A stretch of DNA of 64,000 nucleotides from Plasmopara viticola (taxonomy: Eukaryota; Oomycota; Peronosporomycetes; Peronosporales; Peronosporaceae), in NCBI GenBank assembly GCA_001695595.3, contig MBPM02000149.1:37718-101717 (forward strand). The letters run 5' to 3'. The notes beneath the pieces were generated by a model, which saw nothing but the letters and a program-made list of their open reading frames with translations, did no database searches and was not told the DNA's origin. The position numbers and the translations under genes are program-made. Shown in pieces: positions 1-11,005 of this stretch; within the stretch, counting starts at the first letter, position 1; the number at the start of each line of letters is the position of its first letter.

Positions 1-1915
1 AAGCTTAACCTACGCCACGTTTCTAAAAGGGTTCAAGTAAGTGCTTGGTCCTATCGACTATACTAATAGAACAATGCTGGCCATACAGACAACGTAGAGC
101 TTTTGCTCTCTTGCGATTAACATTGATTGTGAGTCTCTTTACTGTTACAGGATGCTGGGAGAGCCAGCTCTTTTTTTTTTGATATCTTTGAATTTAGCCC
201 TTGTGGGGCTCCTCGTTCAACGCTGCCAGATTAGCCAAAAAAATGAGTGTCGCTGTCGACGCTTCCAGCCGTCCTATTGTTTGAGCGTTACTGCTAAACA
301 TCGTGGAAAATCCATCCTTTTTCAGGAGAGGCTGCTAAGGGCTGTTGGACGAACCCTTGCGGATATCCTTAAGAAACTTAGCATATAAGATGATGCTTGT
401 CATTCGTCGTAAAATATGATCCTAGCGACGAAAACAAATCGGGCAAACATTTATACTTGCCGACGCACTTTCGCACAGACCAGATAATGAACCGGTCGAT
501 ACTAGCAGAACAGAAGATCTTCTGACGGACAAAACTGTTAATTTTACAAGACAGATGTGAAGTAAGAATTTTTAGTGCGATTTCTTGATGCAGACACAGA
601 GGCCAAAGCTGAGAAATCAGAACATAGATAGCGATCGCATATTGCGACGGGTGAGAAGATGGACAGCTTTATGGAGAGCTCTGGTTTTAGCACTACAGGA
701 CCTGCCGATGGTGGCGAACCTATGAGTCCTCCAAGCATCGCGTTTGTTGGCTTGCCAAATTTTGGTGGCGACACAAACATTGTCGTGTATGTACGCCGCC
801 TAAGCGAGATGATATAAAAGCTTTGGTTTCTGCTAATGTCATCAGAGAAGAAACAGCCTAGTTTTTTTATAAACATATTTCTAGTACTCTGGTCTTGCGG
901 AGACGATCATGTCAAATAGAATTATGTAGTTTCTGGCTGCGCTTTGACAAACGCTATACATTTCTATTACTTATGTTCTAACCGCATTATTTTCAAGTCA
1001 GACAAAATAGGACGAAACACGTATCAGAAGACAGCTAGGCTGTATGTGCACTGAAGCACTAGGTAAGCGAGCCGAGAAGATGCCAATGGCTGAGTTTGTA
1101 CTCGACTATGCCGTAAAAACACAGAGAGGCTTTACACACTTCTGCTTGTACAAATGCGCTTACACTCCAGTGCTGTGGTAAAGCTTAATGTTTCTGGAGG
1201 TTGTATACCTTTAATTTGAGTTCAATTTTTCAACGGAAACACATATCAGAATTCAAAAGCCGCTTAATGTTGTCCGCTGAGTAAGGAACGCAATTGCTTC
1301 TGCCCCTAGTAAGCAAAAGAAAATACATTTTTTAATATGTTTATATTAAATTAAGGTGCTTGTGGTACTAAAAACTACTAACTGAGAGGATACATTGGGT
1401 GTATACAAGGAGATGCAAGATCGTTATATTGAAAGCAAACGATTATGAAAAATGGGCCAGCCTACACTATCAATTAATTCTAAACAATGTTGATACACCC
1501 AACTTCTTGTGTTGTCGTAAAAAAATTCTATTTGTGATGATTTTGACCCTCACATGAGTCCTGAGATGCTTTGTTGTTTCTCTATAACGCTGGGCTTTTG
1601 TAAGTAAGTCGATTATGGCTACAATAACGACGGCTGAGTGTACCCATTGCCACTATCATTTTTGGCCATAAGACTCAGAGGCTTACTGCCCAAAAGGCAG
1701 TGCGCTTGAGCAGCTGGTCAATCCTGGAGCTAAGTACGGAAAAACAAAACTTTTTACACAAGTCCGACACTTTCACTCTGAGACGCGCGAATGTCTATCA
1801 TGCTCTGAAGCTCTGACCCAACATAGTCCAGCTATCTCAAACGGCCGTGTGGCCGCTACAAAGCCGCAACTTGAAGATTTTGAGCGCAATCTTAGACGCG
1901 TGCAATCGGCAGTTT
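1..1915. other. Anonymous region without a recognisable gene
   Basis: No domain, RNA gene or repeat shared with the rest of the window was recognised. The sequence begins with a HindIII site, as a clone end would. Two short frames stand out. The first is a 78-codon ORF at 152-388 (+) whose N-terminus is hydrophobic. The second is a 52-codon ORF at 659-817 (+) whose composition (Pro, Gly and Ser rich, then a basic stretch) looks more coding-like than its surroundings. Neither can be assigned a function, and both may be chance or relics. Confidence 0.4.
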
Positions 1916-2030
1916 AAAGAGGATTTACATCAGAGATGCCCTGGAACAGCAATGACAAGCCAAGATTTTAAGAGCGGTTATAAATTTAGTCCCACCATGC
2001 CTCAAAGATTCATCGTCTGTCTCGTTGTTA
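1916..2030 (+). repeat. 115-bp segment shared in direct orientation with 44470-44584
   Basis: It shares clear identity with 44470-44584, including the runs CCCTGGAACAGCAATGACAA and CCCACCATGCCTCAAAGA. It adjoins the P1 Polinton relic, which pairs with P2 in inverted orientation. This piece pairs in direct orientation, so one copy of the segment has been flipped relative to its neighbour. Confidence 0.65.
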
Positions 2031-3468
2031 AGCCGTTTTTATACGAATATCAACCTCCGTAACTCACAACTTATAGAAATTGCAACTTTTAGTCAAGCTC
2101 TTTTTGATCACAGACCAAGCAATCCTTATATTTACTTAGTCCCAGAATCAGTTGTACAACCAAACCCTGTTAATCACAGTGATTGAATTACTTTTGCCCT
2201 AAATCTAATTATTTGAGCAGAGGTTATGCAAGCAAATAAGCATTTTGCTCGGTGCATGACCTACTTTAGCCTGGATAATTTACATATTAAAGGCCTATCC
2301 TTTTGATTAACTCATTGTCCAGAAAGAGTACACCTTTTGGGCCCCAGCAATTAATGTGCGTTCCCTTCTGTACGCTGGTGGCAAAGGCTATCGCAACCCC
2401 GCTCTAGCAATCGTTAACAGTAAGGTCAGCCTAAGGATAATGTAGGCTTATTTCTCTGACTGTTTTTAGTCCTCAACATTGGTGAAAGCATTTGTGAAAA
2501 AGCTTTCAGGTCGCGTTTATACCGCTAGAAATTGTCGTTGGCTACTTTGTCTTGATGCGTGAGAACTTCCGCATGGCCGGTCAGTCTGACGACAATTTAA
2601 GCAATATATAAGCTTACGTTTGGCTAACAGAGCCTCTTAACCTAGCAACAATGCTCTTACCTTTAGGCTCTTTTGCAATTTTAGCAGGCGCAGATTCAGG
2701 CAAGTGTTTGCCAAAGCGATCGCGCCAACTTTACTCTATTTATCGCGTAAAAAGAGGCGACTGCGAACCGCAAACGGTACACATGCAATATCGCAACGGT
2801 TCTGTGAGATCTTTCAGAGACTTCTTTGCTCGATTAGCGATTTAACGAGTAAGCCTCTCTGACTCGCAGCCTAATGGACAAGTGCAGCCTTTGATGTAGG
2901 TTTGATCCATGACACAGAAGCATTATTTGGTGTGGGCAGGCATAAAACACCTTGTGATTCTCTAGCAACTTAATTTGGTCATCGCTGAATAGCTAAGCTT
3001 GCCCACTATCAGCCTTCTATATCAGTCATAACAGTAATGGGTAATACTCAACCTTCTCCTGAGAAACGCAATAGAAATCTTTAAGTAGCAGGATGAAAAG
3101 TTTACTAATTTCAGCCTTCCTTTATGTCAATTTACGGTGACACAAACACTGTGGCTGATGCAATGTCTTGCACTTCAAATTCTCAAGAGTGAAGCTGCCC
3201 CTAGATTGTGGCGACAATAAGGACAAAATTGCCTTATCCGAAAAATATCGTATGCGGAGAACGGTGACCTAAAGTATATCATCAGGAAGCTGCAAAGGAG
3301 ATGAAGTGCCTACATCCTCATCGCAGAATGATACATTGTATTAACAATTCGGCGAAGATGCGACTTCTATGTTCCCAACGACAAAGATCTGAAAATTGCG
3401 TCATCTGTGAAGCCACGATTCTGTATTGGCGGTCCACTCGGTAGAAAGTTTATGAACTTACAGACCCA

Positions 3469-3753
3469 GTGACTTATCAAATCCAAAAGAATCGATCACT
3501 CAACAACGATCGAGGTGATCGTGGAACTATGTTGAAGATTGATCGATTATACAGAACATTTGGACAGAGAATACCTAATATTTCTCATAAGAGAAATACG
3601 CAAAAGCTCATCACTGATGTTATCGAAAATTACAATACCACGTTTCGTCGTTCAATTGGTATGACCCCAAATGAAGCAAAAGGCAAAGCAATGGAAACAA
3701 ATCTGAGTCATAATCAGGTGAATGCTGGAAGAATTGAGAAGGAGTTTGCCTAA
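3469..3753 (+). pseudogene. Polinton-type integrase, C-terminal part, relic
   Basis: An open stretch of 94 codons. It contains a segment that fits the end of the DDE integrase core of Polintons and other retroviral-type integrases: an Asp-Arg-Leu pair followed by Arg-Thr, then NYNTTFRRSIGMTPNEA. That last motif is the usual sequence after the catalytic Glu helix. The catalytic core itself would lie upstream, where the frame is interrupted, so the gene cannot work. The P2 copy (42520-42993, minus) has a near-identical motif with a Thr to Arg change. It is convergent with the polymerase relic downstream. Confidence 0.5.
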
Positions 3754-3919
3754 GAGCAAGCGCATTAAACCGTCTCAAAAGCAGGCATATGGTAAAGAAG
3801 CTGCTTGGTGAAGCAAATCAGTCAATAAATCGGTGTAGTTGATTGCCATAAAGTCCGAATCCTTCAAGAAATGGCCATACCCTTTACAAGGCGCCAAACG
3901 ATCTCAAAGCGGCTAAGAC

Positions 3920-4560
3920 ATCATCATCTGCAAAATAACAAACCCCCTCGGTTTAAAATACCAGCTACTGATACCGACACACGATATGTTCGTTCGTAAA
4001 GACAATATTATTCCGTGTTAAATCACGGTAGGCTTTGGAATGGCCCCAAAGTCATAATCAATGAAGCGATCGATACGATGGTCAGCATCCTTGATAAATA
4101 AAAAAAACACTTCGTGAGTGGTGATCGTATCGTTTTTACATATAAAGTTGGTTCAGAGGGGAAGCTCGCAAAGCTCACAAGCATTTACAGATTTTTCTTG
4201 TGAATTTTCAGCTTTTCGGCGCTGACAAAAAACATCTCATACTCAGGACATAAATACTTATACTAAGGCATATCGATGATGTTTATGCAATAAGCGTTAA
4301 TCTCGTGCGATAGAATATTAATAGACTCATACCCCTCGTCCGAGCTTTAGCCCAAAGCTGCATCTATTTTATACACGTTGGTACCGAGATCAAGCAATCA
4401 TCAACCTCATCGGGCTGTAGTTGGTCAATGGGCTTGATTTTTTAAAACTTTGAAATTGCAGCAGCTCTCTAATGCGCCCATTATCTGAGTCTTATTTATG
4501 CGATGATCTTTTTTGGTGCTGTGGAATGTGTGCCAGGCAATGCAGTGGAGGACGCACTCG
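3920..4560 (-). pseudogene. Protein-primed family B DNA polymerase, N-terminal/exonuclease part, relic
   Basis: Read on the minus strand, this matches the better preserved P2 copy at 41830-42480. Recognisable pieces are the stretch before the finger-like region (PIDQLQPDE) and the exonuclease I region, where family members have a Tyr-Asp-Phe-Glu-Ala motif and this copy reads DYDFGA, so the catalytic Glu is lost. Stops and frameshifts interrupt it throughout. Family assignment follows the known order of the Polinton PolB N-terminus. The polymerase domain itself is absent. Confidence 0.5.
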
Positions 4561-4612
4561 TTGTTAGTCTTAAAAAACTTGATTTCATGCTACTTTTTGC
4601 AAAATACCTAAA

Positions 4613-5085
4613 TACTCCATCAAAAGTGCGGTTGCCGGCTTGTTGTGTGAACAACATGTATATAATTCATACGACAACTGCTAATCAAGACGAAATTTGA
4701 AGGCGTACTTTGAAAAACAGGATAATTTGGCGTGCTGGAAAAGGCGCAGTAGTATAGAATGACAATAAATCGCATCGATAGATATTTAGGACAACTAATT
4801 ACGGCATAGAACCTTAATGATACGTAACTTTGCACCCCCATCTAGGTCCTACAAAATTTTTTGTTATCAGGTGTGTACCGTAGCATCCCCGACAATTTTA
4901 GCTTGCTGGTCCACCCATCACACGTGTACGAATGTGGATAGCCTACTAAAAAGTTATTTATTTCAATTTCTGATACTTTCGCATCCTTTATCAAAGTAAA
5001 TTTGCAGCGTACATTGAGCTAATCAAATTGTCTCCCTCATGCACTCGTTACCCTTCTTAGTTTGCACACTATGACAGTAAAAACG
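4613..5085. other. Intergenic, nothing recognised
   Basis: This AT-rich stretch lies between the Polinton fragment and the first effector-like relic. The only open frames are short (for example 4817-4999, +) and show no coding signature or similarity to other parts of the window. Confidence 0.4.
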
Positions 5086-5147
5086 GTTTCTGCAGTCTCA
5101 GCACGACCATGAGTTGACCATTCTTCTTGCACTGCAAGTGGTGAAGC
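5085..5147 (+). promoter_or_regulatory. Conserved leader upstream of a signal-peptide ORF
   Basis: This block ends in CACTGCAAGTGGTGAAGC just before the ATG. It recurs upstream of the other signal-peptide starts, at 48490-48550 (+), 7306-7365 (-) and 16349-16405 (-). The better copies contain GAGCTCACTATTCTTTTTG, which resembles the oomycete initiator (a CTCAYT-like core followed by a T-rich stretch). Conservation between copies is seen directly; the promoter role is inference. Confidence 0.35.
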
Positions 5148-5490
5148 ATGCGTCGATCGTGCGGTTCCATGCTTATTCTAGCCACATTCCTGGCCTATAG
5201 TAACGGTACCGTGGACGCCAGTCAAGGCTCTCGGCGTCTTTGAAATAAACTCCAGGAGATATTGCCGCACCTGAAGAAAGCTGGGCTTTGCCCTTTGTGA
5301 TTTGTGGGTTCAAAAGAAAGCCAATCACGAAAATTGAGTCTTTGCCCCTTGAAGCGCGAACAAGAAAAATAAACTCTTTGAAAGTGAGAGGATCCAAGAG
5401 AATTGATGCTATACCAAAGACGAAAATACCATAAAAATCTTTTTGTTTGTGGGCTTGTGGACTCATGAAGAATTGACACAAATCACCGAT
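5148..5490 (+). pseudogene. Secreted RxLR-EER-like effector relic, copy U1
   Basis: The ATG opens a 31-codon frame with a clear signal peptide: basic MRRSC start, hydrophobic core LILATFLA, then a small polar linker. It meets a stop at 5241. Downstream, in a shifted frame, the sequence aligns with copies U4 and U7, where a short Arg-rich stretch is followed about a dozen residues later by an EER-type acidic motif and then a Lys-rich C-terminal domain. Signal peptide, basic RxLR-like motif and EER in this order and spacing fit oomycete host-translocated effectors. The frameshift plus stop make this copy dead. A bZIP-like basic coil is the main alternative reading of the Arg-rich segment. Confidence 0.45.
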
Positions 5491-5539
5491 GTCGGTATTA
5501 GTCACTTGAATTCTTTGGTCCTTTATTTCAAGACTGAAT

Positions 5540-5860
5540 CCTTCTAAGAAACAATCAAACTTTAATAAATTTCACCATGCCTGTTTGATATTATATGTCG
5601 CTGCCAACGAAAGTATAGCACGCATTAATTGTATTTCTCGCTAGTGCTTGTTCAAGTAGCACTTAAGAAATTGGCGTCTATAGATCCAGGCGCACATAAA
5701 GCCCGTTCATTGTGTCGAGCCAACGAAGCGAGACATTAATAGCAATCTATCCCAGCTCGAGCAATAGATTAGTCAAGCTTGCTAAGTATGGTGAGTTCAA
5801 TCAAAAGGCCGTTTTGCAGAGAAGTCAACGCTGCTTCTTTTGTATATTAGAGGTCTGTTG
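5540..5860 (-). pseudogene. Relic of the unknown gene seen at 51073-51866
   Basis: On the minus strand, 5690-5850 resembles the N-terminal part of the hypothetical protein at 51411-51866, including the stretch around the Gly-Leu-X-Val-Arg-Leu segment, but with stops and indels. 5540-5640 resembles the dispersed repeat D. The segment with its neighbours is an inverted copy of 53380-53700, so the 5.1-6.0 kb and 53.3-54.05 kb regions are diverged inverted duplicates. Confidence 0.4.
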
Positions 5861-5874
5861 ATATTTTTGGGAAG

Positions 5875-5960
5875 GCTAGCGCACTCAAGTACGTTTTAAA
5901 CTCGTTTAAAACTCATTTAAAACGAGTATGTCATTCTAGAGACCGTAAGCCTTAAAGTTA
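5875..5960. repeat. Decayed copy of the 53291-53369 inverted repeat
   Basis: It begins with GGCTAGCGCACTCAAGTA and contains the same TTTAAAACTCRTTTAAAAC core as the hairpin at 53291-53369. The right arm is eroded. It occupies the same position relative to the unknown-gene relic. Confidence 0.5.
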
Positions 5961-6094
5961 GCTGTTGAAAAGCAATTTGTTATTAAATTAGTCATGCTCA
6001 ACTTAGACTTAAACTGCAATTCGTTATTATATTAGTCATGCTTAAGTCATGCTAATATAATGATGATTTGCTTTTCAAGTCTGATTGCTTTTCA

Positions 6095-6480
6095 AGTCTG
6101 ATGGGCAGCAAACTTTGCTTTATAATGCAAACGAGCTGCAAGTGGTTTGGTGATAGTCTACGACCAGCACGAACAGTCACGTACCGTGAGCGTCAGTCAA
6201 GGCTCTTGCGCCTTCGAAGTAAACTCCGAGTGAAAACTGCCGCAGCTGAAGAGAGGGCGTAATACTTGCAAGCCAATCGCGAAAATTGACAATTTGGCAT
6301 GCCAGCGAGACGTGTTAACTCTTTGATAGCCAAAGGATTTGAGAGAATTGCTGCTGTACCAAAGCCGATAAATAACAATTTCTTTTACCTGTGGACATAT
6401 TCATGGAGAAGTATAACAAAATCAGGGATGCCTTCAGCCAACAAACCGCCAATCTACACAGATATCGTCTGGAGCTCAGA
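6095..6480 (+). pseudogene. RxLR-EER-like effector relic, copy U2
   Basis: The open part encodes SRLLRLRSKLR followed by TAAAEERA. That gives an RLLR (RxLR) motif twelve residues before EER, the typical spacing for RxLR-dEER effectors. A stop directly follows EERA, and the same frame resumes with a domain read as LIAKGFERIAAVPKPI. Further downstream another frame gives a coiled-coil-like stretch with MEKYNKIRDAFSQQ. Upstream, the leader GCTGCAAGTGGT is shared with U1, but the signal peptide core has been replaced, so secretion is not supported for this copy. Close copies are U3, U5 and U6. Confidence 0.45.
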
Positions 6481-6574
6481 GTAGCGTATGTCACAATTAC
6501 TCGAAGTAATCTGTTAATTTAACGTGAAAAGCAAATTTGGCACGAGCATGATTAAAGCAGGTGTTTCGTACCTG

Positions 6575-6790
6575 ACTGTCTTAGCCTTGTCGAGAATTCA
6601 AGCAGATCCTACCTCAATACGCAAGGAGCAGCGTCAATTTTACTGCGAAACGGCCCTTTGATCGCTACTTACCATATTTAAAGAGTGAACTTGACCGAGG
6701 CATTGCTCAAGCTACGTTTAAGTGCTATTGGGGTCTCGCTCCTTTGCCTTGATACACAAGACGGGCTTCATGTGCGCCTGAACCTCTGGA
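6575..6790 (+). pseudogene. Relic of the unknown gene, 5' part
   Basis: Split over two frames, it resembles 51780-51990 (minus). A piece reads LIATYH followed by an Asn-Leu-Thr-Glu-Ala-Leu-Leu stretch and GVSLL, matching the ORF at 51411-51866. It sits directly downstream of effector relic U2 on the same strand, the same order as on the minus strand at 53.1 to 51.1 kb. Confidence 0.45.
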
Positions 6791-6834
6791 TATTCATTTG
6801 TTTATGAGTTTCACCCGAACAAGCGCTACCGGAC

Positions 6835-6955
6835 ACGTGGCATACTTTCGATAGCAGCGATCGATAACATCAAAAATTGTGCTTGGTAGCTATAACAAGA
6901 CGAAATTGAATCTCAGACCGCACTATTTTTCTCCATCAAAAAAACAAAGCCAGTG
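6835..6955 (+). repeat. Dispersed repeat D
   Basis: A block of roughly 110 bp runs from GGCATACTTTCGATAGCAGC to a TCTCAGACCGCA-containing end. Similar blocks lie at 15877-15960 (-), 48890-48995 (-), 49880-49995 (+), 50045-50160 (+) and 52565-52680 (+). It marks the spacing between effector relics and the unknown gene. Confidence 0.6.
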
Positions 6956-7119
6956 ATTTGAATGAGTAAACTAACTTGGAAGTACAATATATTGTTCTTG
7001 TTGTTAAAGCAGTACAAAATTTTGGCTTTGGTTTCTCTTTAGCTTTGGCTTTCAACGAGTCAACTTGTCTTGCTTGAATGGTTTAAAGGTGGATTTCACG
7101 ACACTTAATCCCCGACTTG

Positions 7120-7305
7120 TCATCCATTAGCTCGGGAACCACGATTGTTAGGGTCCCCGTGACCAGGGCGAATGCCATGATTTTCTGGCGGTAAGGGATG
7201 TGAGCTAGCAACAGGGCCAGGGCGAGGGACGTCGTACATATATTGACCGTGACCAGCGGCGAGTAATGTAGCTAACATGAGTACGAAAACGCACGATCGA
7301 TGCAT
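7120..7305 (-). CDS. Small secreted Pro/Gly-rich peptide, hypothetical
   Basis: A 61-residue ORF with an ATG at 7305. Residues 1-20 form a strong signal peptide (MHRSCVFVLMLATLLAAGHG). The mature part is rich in Pro, Gly, His and Asn, with the motifs SSHPLPP and DPNNRGSRA. There are no cysteines after the signal and no RxLR or EER motif. The paralogue at 48551-48721 keeps the signal peptide, HPLPP and DPNNRGSRA blocks while the middle differs by indels in whole codons, which argues for selection on the frame. Upstream lies the leader block shared with the effector relics. Function is unknown; an apoplastic effector or cell-wall peptide is possible. Confidence 0.5.
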   Translation of the reverse strand: MHRSCVFVLMLATLLAAGHGQYMYDVPRPGPVASSHPLPPENHGIRPGHGDPNNRGSRANG

Positions 7306-8118
7306 GTTCACCACTTGCAGTGCAAGAAGAATAGTGAGCTCCTGGTCGTGCTTGAGCTGAAGAAGCCGTATTTACTAAGATAACTTGCTACCTCGGACGG
7401 GTGACGATCACATGAGAGCAAAAGAAAAAGGCAAATTGAATTTCTGGTAGGCTATCCATGTTTGCAAAGCTTTTGTTTACATGAAATGCCGGTAGTATAT
7501 TCTTAATAACGCAAGGTCGTTAGATTCTTTGTAACTGTCGCGAGGTCCAATGCCGCACCATTGAACGCATAAACCATCTACATATGGTCCACACGACAAG
7601 ACGTCCACGCGACAAATGTGAGCAGCCTCTCTGATAAGGAGGAGTATTCGTTGTCTCTACTACCTGATGGCAAACCCATCTTCTCAATTCTACACACTAA
7701 ACGGCAATCCATGTGAGACCAGAGAGTAGTCTTTGGCAATCGAACGTTATCGACCACTCAGCAGCCGCACAGTAGAGAAAATGCAGAATGGGTGCGACGC
7801 AAGCATATGGTAATGCTAAGATACTGTTGACAAACATCTGTCTCGTCGACCTTAGTGTAGGCGTTTTTATGCGTTCGAGCAGAAACAGATTTCGTGTCGT
7901 CAACGTTTTGCATTGTCTCATGTGGCAGAAGCCTTTCTACGTGTCTAAAATTGCTACCGAATCTGACCACTGGGTGAGTGCGAAAATGAAGCACTTGAAA
8001 AAATTGTTCACGAAACAAAGACTGTAGCTTCTCCCTTTACATGCAACTCGTCGGCTGCATATTGTCCTTGTCATCTTCCTAGCCTAGATCTGCGGCGCCA
8101 AAAAGAACCGTGTTAGCG

Positions 8119-8158
8119 GTGGCATAATTGCCGAGGCTGGCCTCGGCAATTATGCCAC
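8119..8158. repeat. Perfect 19-bp inverted repeat (hairpin)
   Basis: GTGGCATAATTGCCGAGGC and its exact reverse complement are separated by two bases. In R2 (near 23720) and R3 (near 47714) the same place is only a weak quasi-palindrome. The perfect hairpin is therefore specific to R1. Confidence 0.9.
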
Positions 8159-10416
8159 ACTCATACCGTGACTCAGTGAGCGCAATGGCTGCATCGCAGT
8201 CGCATAAGCGTATGTGTGCAAACAGCGTGCCACTGCGAACGCGATCATTGCTCGGTAATGGACGACTGGGTCCGCTCCAGCCATGATCCCTGCACCAAAG
8301 ATTAAAAGACCTAACGGAATAGACTCCTAATCGTTCAAGACAATGCTTCCCCAACGCTGCGCTACCTCATACGTCGCAGTACTGCTCGTCTTGTCAAGCC
8401 CAAACGTCTCTTTGTGCTAAGTGGACGAAAACTTTGTATCTTCGGGATAGGTTATCCATGTTTGCAAAGCTTTCGTTTACATGCCGGTAGTATATTCTTA
8501 AATTCGCAAGGTCGTTAGATTCTTTGTACCTGTCGCGAGGTCCAATGCCGCACCATTGGTCGCATAAACCTTCTACATATGGTCCACACGACAAGACGTC
8601 CATGCGACAAATGTGAGTAGCCGCTCTGATAAGGGGGGGGGGGTATCCAATGTCTTTACTACCTGATAGCGAACACATCATCTCGATTTTATCCACTAAA
8701 CGGTAATCCAAGAGGTCCAATGCCGTCTTAAAATATCAAGCATTGTGTCTTACTCTTAAAGTAATAGAAAACTGTAATTCGTTGTTATGCGTTGCACTTG
8801 CATCATTCCTTTGAATTACGATCGGAAATGAATAGCGTCCCAGGTAAACCGATAGTCATCTTAATCATTGCATCGGCTTTAGCAGCTGTATCACCTTTGG
8901 GATTTTGTTGACCATTTATAAAGCTGAATTGGGAGCGAAAATCCTGATAGTAAATATGTTGTAGAATTTCAGCATTGGCGCAATATGTTTATACCCATCT
9001 AATGGCGCTTTCACCGGTCGATGATAAATTGAAAGGCTCCCACGGTCGCATCGATCACCCTTGTGACTAGAATCGGACGCACAGCTTACTAGACCGCAGC
9101 CGAAGGCTACTTTAAGCCAATAATCTTTTGAGACTGCAGCTTTGTTGTGCAGTACTGTCAACCTTTGAGTCCATAATGACTCTTGGTTTATGTGTCATTA
9201 AAAGCTGTTCGAGTGCTAGTATGTTGCTCGTCGCGGTTTGAGACAGCAATTTGCGTTCCTCTTACTCGAGCCATTTTATAATAATTAATCATAAAAATTG
9301 CTTATGCCGCTTGGCTGTTTAAGTTAGACTAGCGCACATCGCACAGTGTTTATACACCCTTTTAATCAGGGAGTTGCTATAGTTTTCGTTAATCACGCCA
9401 TACCCCCCTTTTTATGGCACCCCTTAGTATACAGGGCCAAAACCGCCTTTACCTTAAGTTTCGAATGTTGGTTGGCTGCAACAATTAAGGATCTTTGTAA
9501 GATTAAAACATCAAACTTACAATATTCGAGGGTTGCGTGAATTTCGCACATGGGTATCGGGGATTGAAAGAGCTTTTAAAGCTTTTGGAATATCATTGCC
9601 TCCGGTGACGTGCTTGTGTGCAGCACTCGGCGCAGCTCTGTGACGATGCGAATGCTCCGTGCATCAATCGTGCTAGTGCAAATACGAGCACCGTTTGACC
9701 CATCCGCCGATTTTAATTGCTTGGCATTGGATAGCGAGCTGAATAGGGCAGCAGAAGGCGAGATAGTCAACATGCAGTTAATTTTGGCACGAACCTTTGA
9801 GAGTTTATAATGGCCTTTTCAAAATTGTGACTTTCCAACTTCCTATATTGTCCAGACAGTATTGTCTAGAATTGTTCGATGGTTCTGATACCGACGCCAC
9901 CATACAGGACGCAAGCCACCACCTGACAAACGCTGCAGTAAATAGACCCAGGTGCTCGCACCGTCGTCGCTCGATCCAGAGTAGAAAAACAAAAAATCTT
10001 TACCAGCTGCCTCAAAACAGAGCGCCCGCTTTTTTATATTTCTAAAAAGCGTACAGACAGCATGCCATTCTGCAACTGCACATCTCCACGTGGCTTGTCT
10101 AAATTGTTACTGCAGCGATGCCCACTACTCTCTTGTTGCTACCTTCATTCTCTTAATCAGTACAAAGTATCGACGTTTCCACCTTTTCCAACAAAAATGC
10201 AAGTTGATTCACATTTGTGCAATAAAAACTCTTTTTCATATACGTACATGACATCCGCCTGCTTGTAAAGCCAGCCACTGCGTAATAACTCTCGGTCAAT
10301 AAGTATCGACGACGAGCTTCCCGTTGATCTTTGCAAGTTCTTGTTCGAATGCCTCGAAATTTACCCGGTATCTCGTGTAAACATACTTCATAAAGTCTCC
10401 TGATCTGGTACGCAAT

Positions 10417-10640
10417 CTATCTTGTTAGTAGAAACTTCTCGCCTAGCCAAAGCTCCCACGAAAACTTCTTACCGCCCAACTGTCGGTGGGTTCGTTGTGC
10501 GTCCTCTGCGATCCGCACCACCACCACATGTTCGTCCTCCTCTCCGTCGTGCTTGTCGACCACAAACTTGGCTTCATCTCTTCCATCATCTTCAATTTTC
10601 ACTTTGACTTCCACCCGGTCCGCGCTGCTTTTCTACATTT
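10417..10640 (-). pseudogene. Hypothetical acidic protein, broken copy
   Basis: The frame encodes MEVKVKI-like acidic sequence, then VVVVRIAEDAQRTHRQLGG and a FSWELWLGEKF segment, matching the N-terminal half of the ORF at 21271-21720. Here the presumed ATG is followed at once by TAG, the next in-frame Met codon is GTG, and a stop follows LLTR. It sits just upstream of the A1 element, in divergent orientation. Confidence 0.4.
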
Positions 10641-10735
10641 CGACTTTTTGTGTGCGTGTATTCGAATACCGAGAAGATGGTGTAGGGATGCTATAAAAAG
10701 TGGGGTGTAAGGTGGTTGACGAAGGGGGGGGAGCG

Positions 10736-10962
10736 TGTTATTTATATGACGCCGCTGTTGATGTGACGTCACGACGAACCTTCTAGAAGGATCTAGAAGG
10801 ATAGGCTCAGAGGAATTACGGCAAATACCGGTTGGTACTGGTACGACGAACCTTATAGAAGGATCTAGAAGGATAGGCTTAGAGGTAGCACAGGGTAGCG
10901 AACCAAGGATCTAAATATATTCACTTTACTTTTTGCCTTCTCCTGCGCACAACAACTCAACA
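10736..10962 (+). repeat. 5' LTR of A1
   Basis: It runs TGTTATTTATATG to CAACTCAACA. It contains TGACGTCA at 10764 and two TTCTAGAAGGATCTAGAAGG-like arrays at 10781-10800 and 10851-10870. It lacks a 28-bp TGACGTCA-containing piece present in the 3' LTR. GGTTAACCGC follows directly as the presumed primer-binding site; I could not assign the tRNA. Confidence 0.9.
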
Positions 10963-11005
10963 GGTTAACCGCACAAGACTCTCGCCAAACCTCCCCTCCA
11001 TCCCA

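Larger units (their letters stand above)
2065..4612 (+). mobile_element. Decayed Polinton/Maverick fragment P1
   Basis: The whole segment is a diverged inverted copy of about 41690-44460. Matching stretches occur throughout, for example 2103-2150 against 44380-44430 and 2404-2500 against 43900-43980. It carries two convergent gene relics typical of Polinton/Maverick elements: an integrase C-terminal part on the plus strand and a family B DNA polymerase N-terminal part on the minus strand. A 64-codon ORF at 2651-2845 (+), with a counterpart in P2 near 43560-43760, was not recognised. No terminal inverted repeats are visible, and similarity to P2 ends abruptly near 4612, so this is an internal fragment. 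Confidence 0.55.
6900..10735 (-). repeat. Low-copy repeat R, copy R1 (minus orientation)
   Basis: This region matches R2 (21174-24044, +) and R3 (45585-49000, +) in reverse complement, with several percent divergence. Landmarks on the R strand are the GCTATAAAAAGTGGGGT motif, a block near the CTTGTCGTGTGGACCA segment that occurs twice (8440-8640 and 7480-7640 here), and the secreted-peptide gene at its far end. Short ORFs occur in all three copies but stops differ between them, so no protein beyond the ones listed is supported. An 11-base G run lies near 8633-8643. Confidence 0.7.

Noticed and set aside
30..95. Possible intron (GTAAGT near 36, TACTAAT-like branch site, CAG near 92)
   Set aside because: No open exon can be supported on either side within the window.
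8633..8643. G run as a regulatory or quadruplex site
   Set aside because: A single homopolymer run, variable between R copies.
10690..10706. GCTATAAAAAGTGGGGT as a TATA promoter of a gene
   Set aside because: It recurs in R copies at 22411 and 46410 without any consistent downstream ORF; kept only as a landmark of R.
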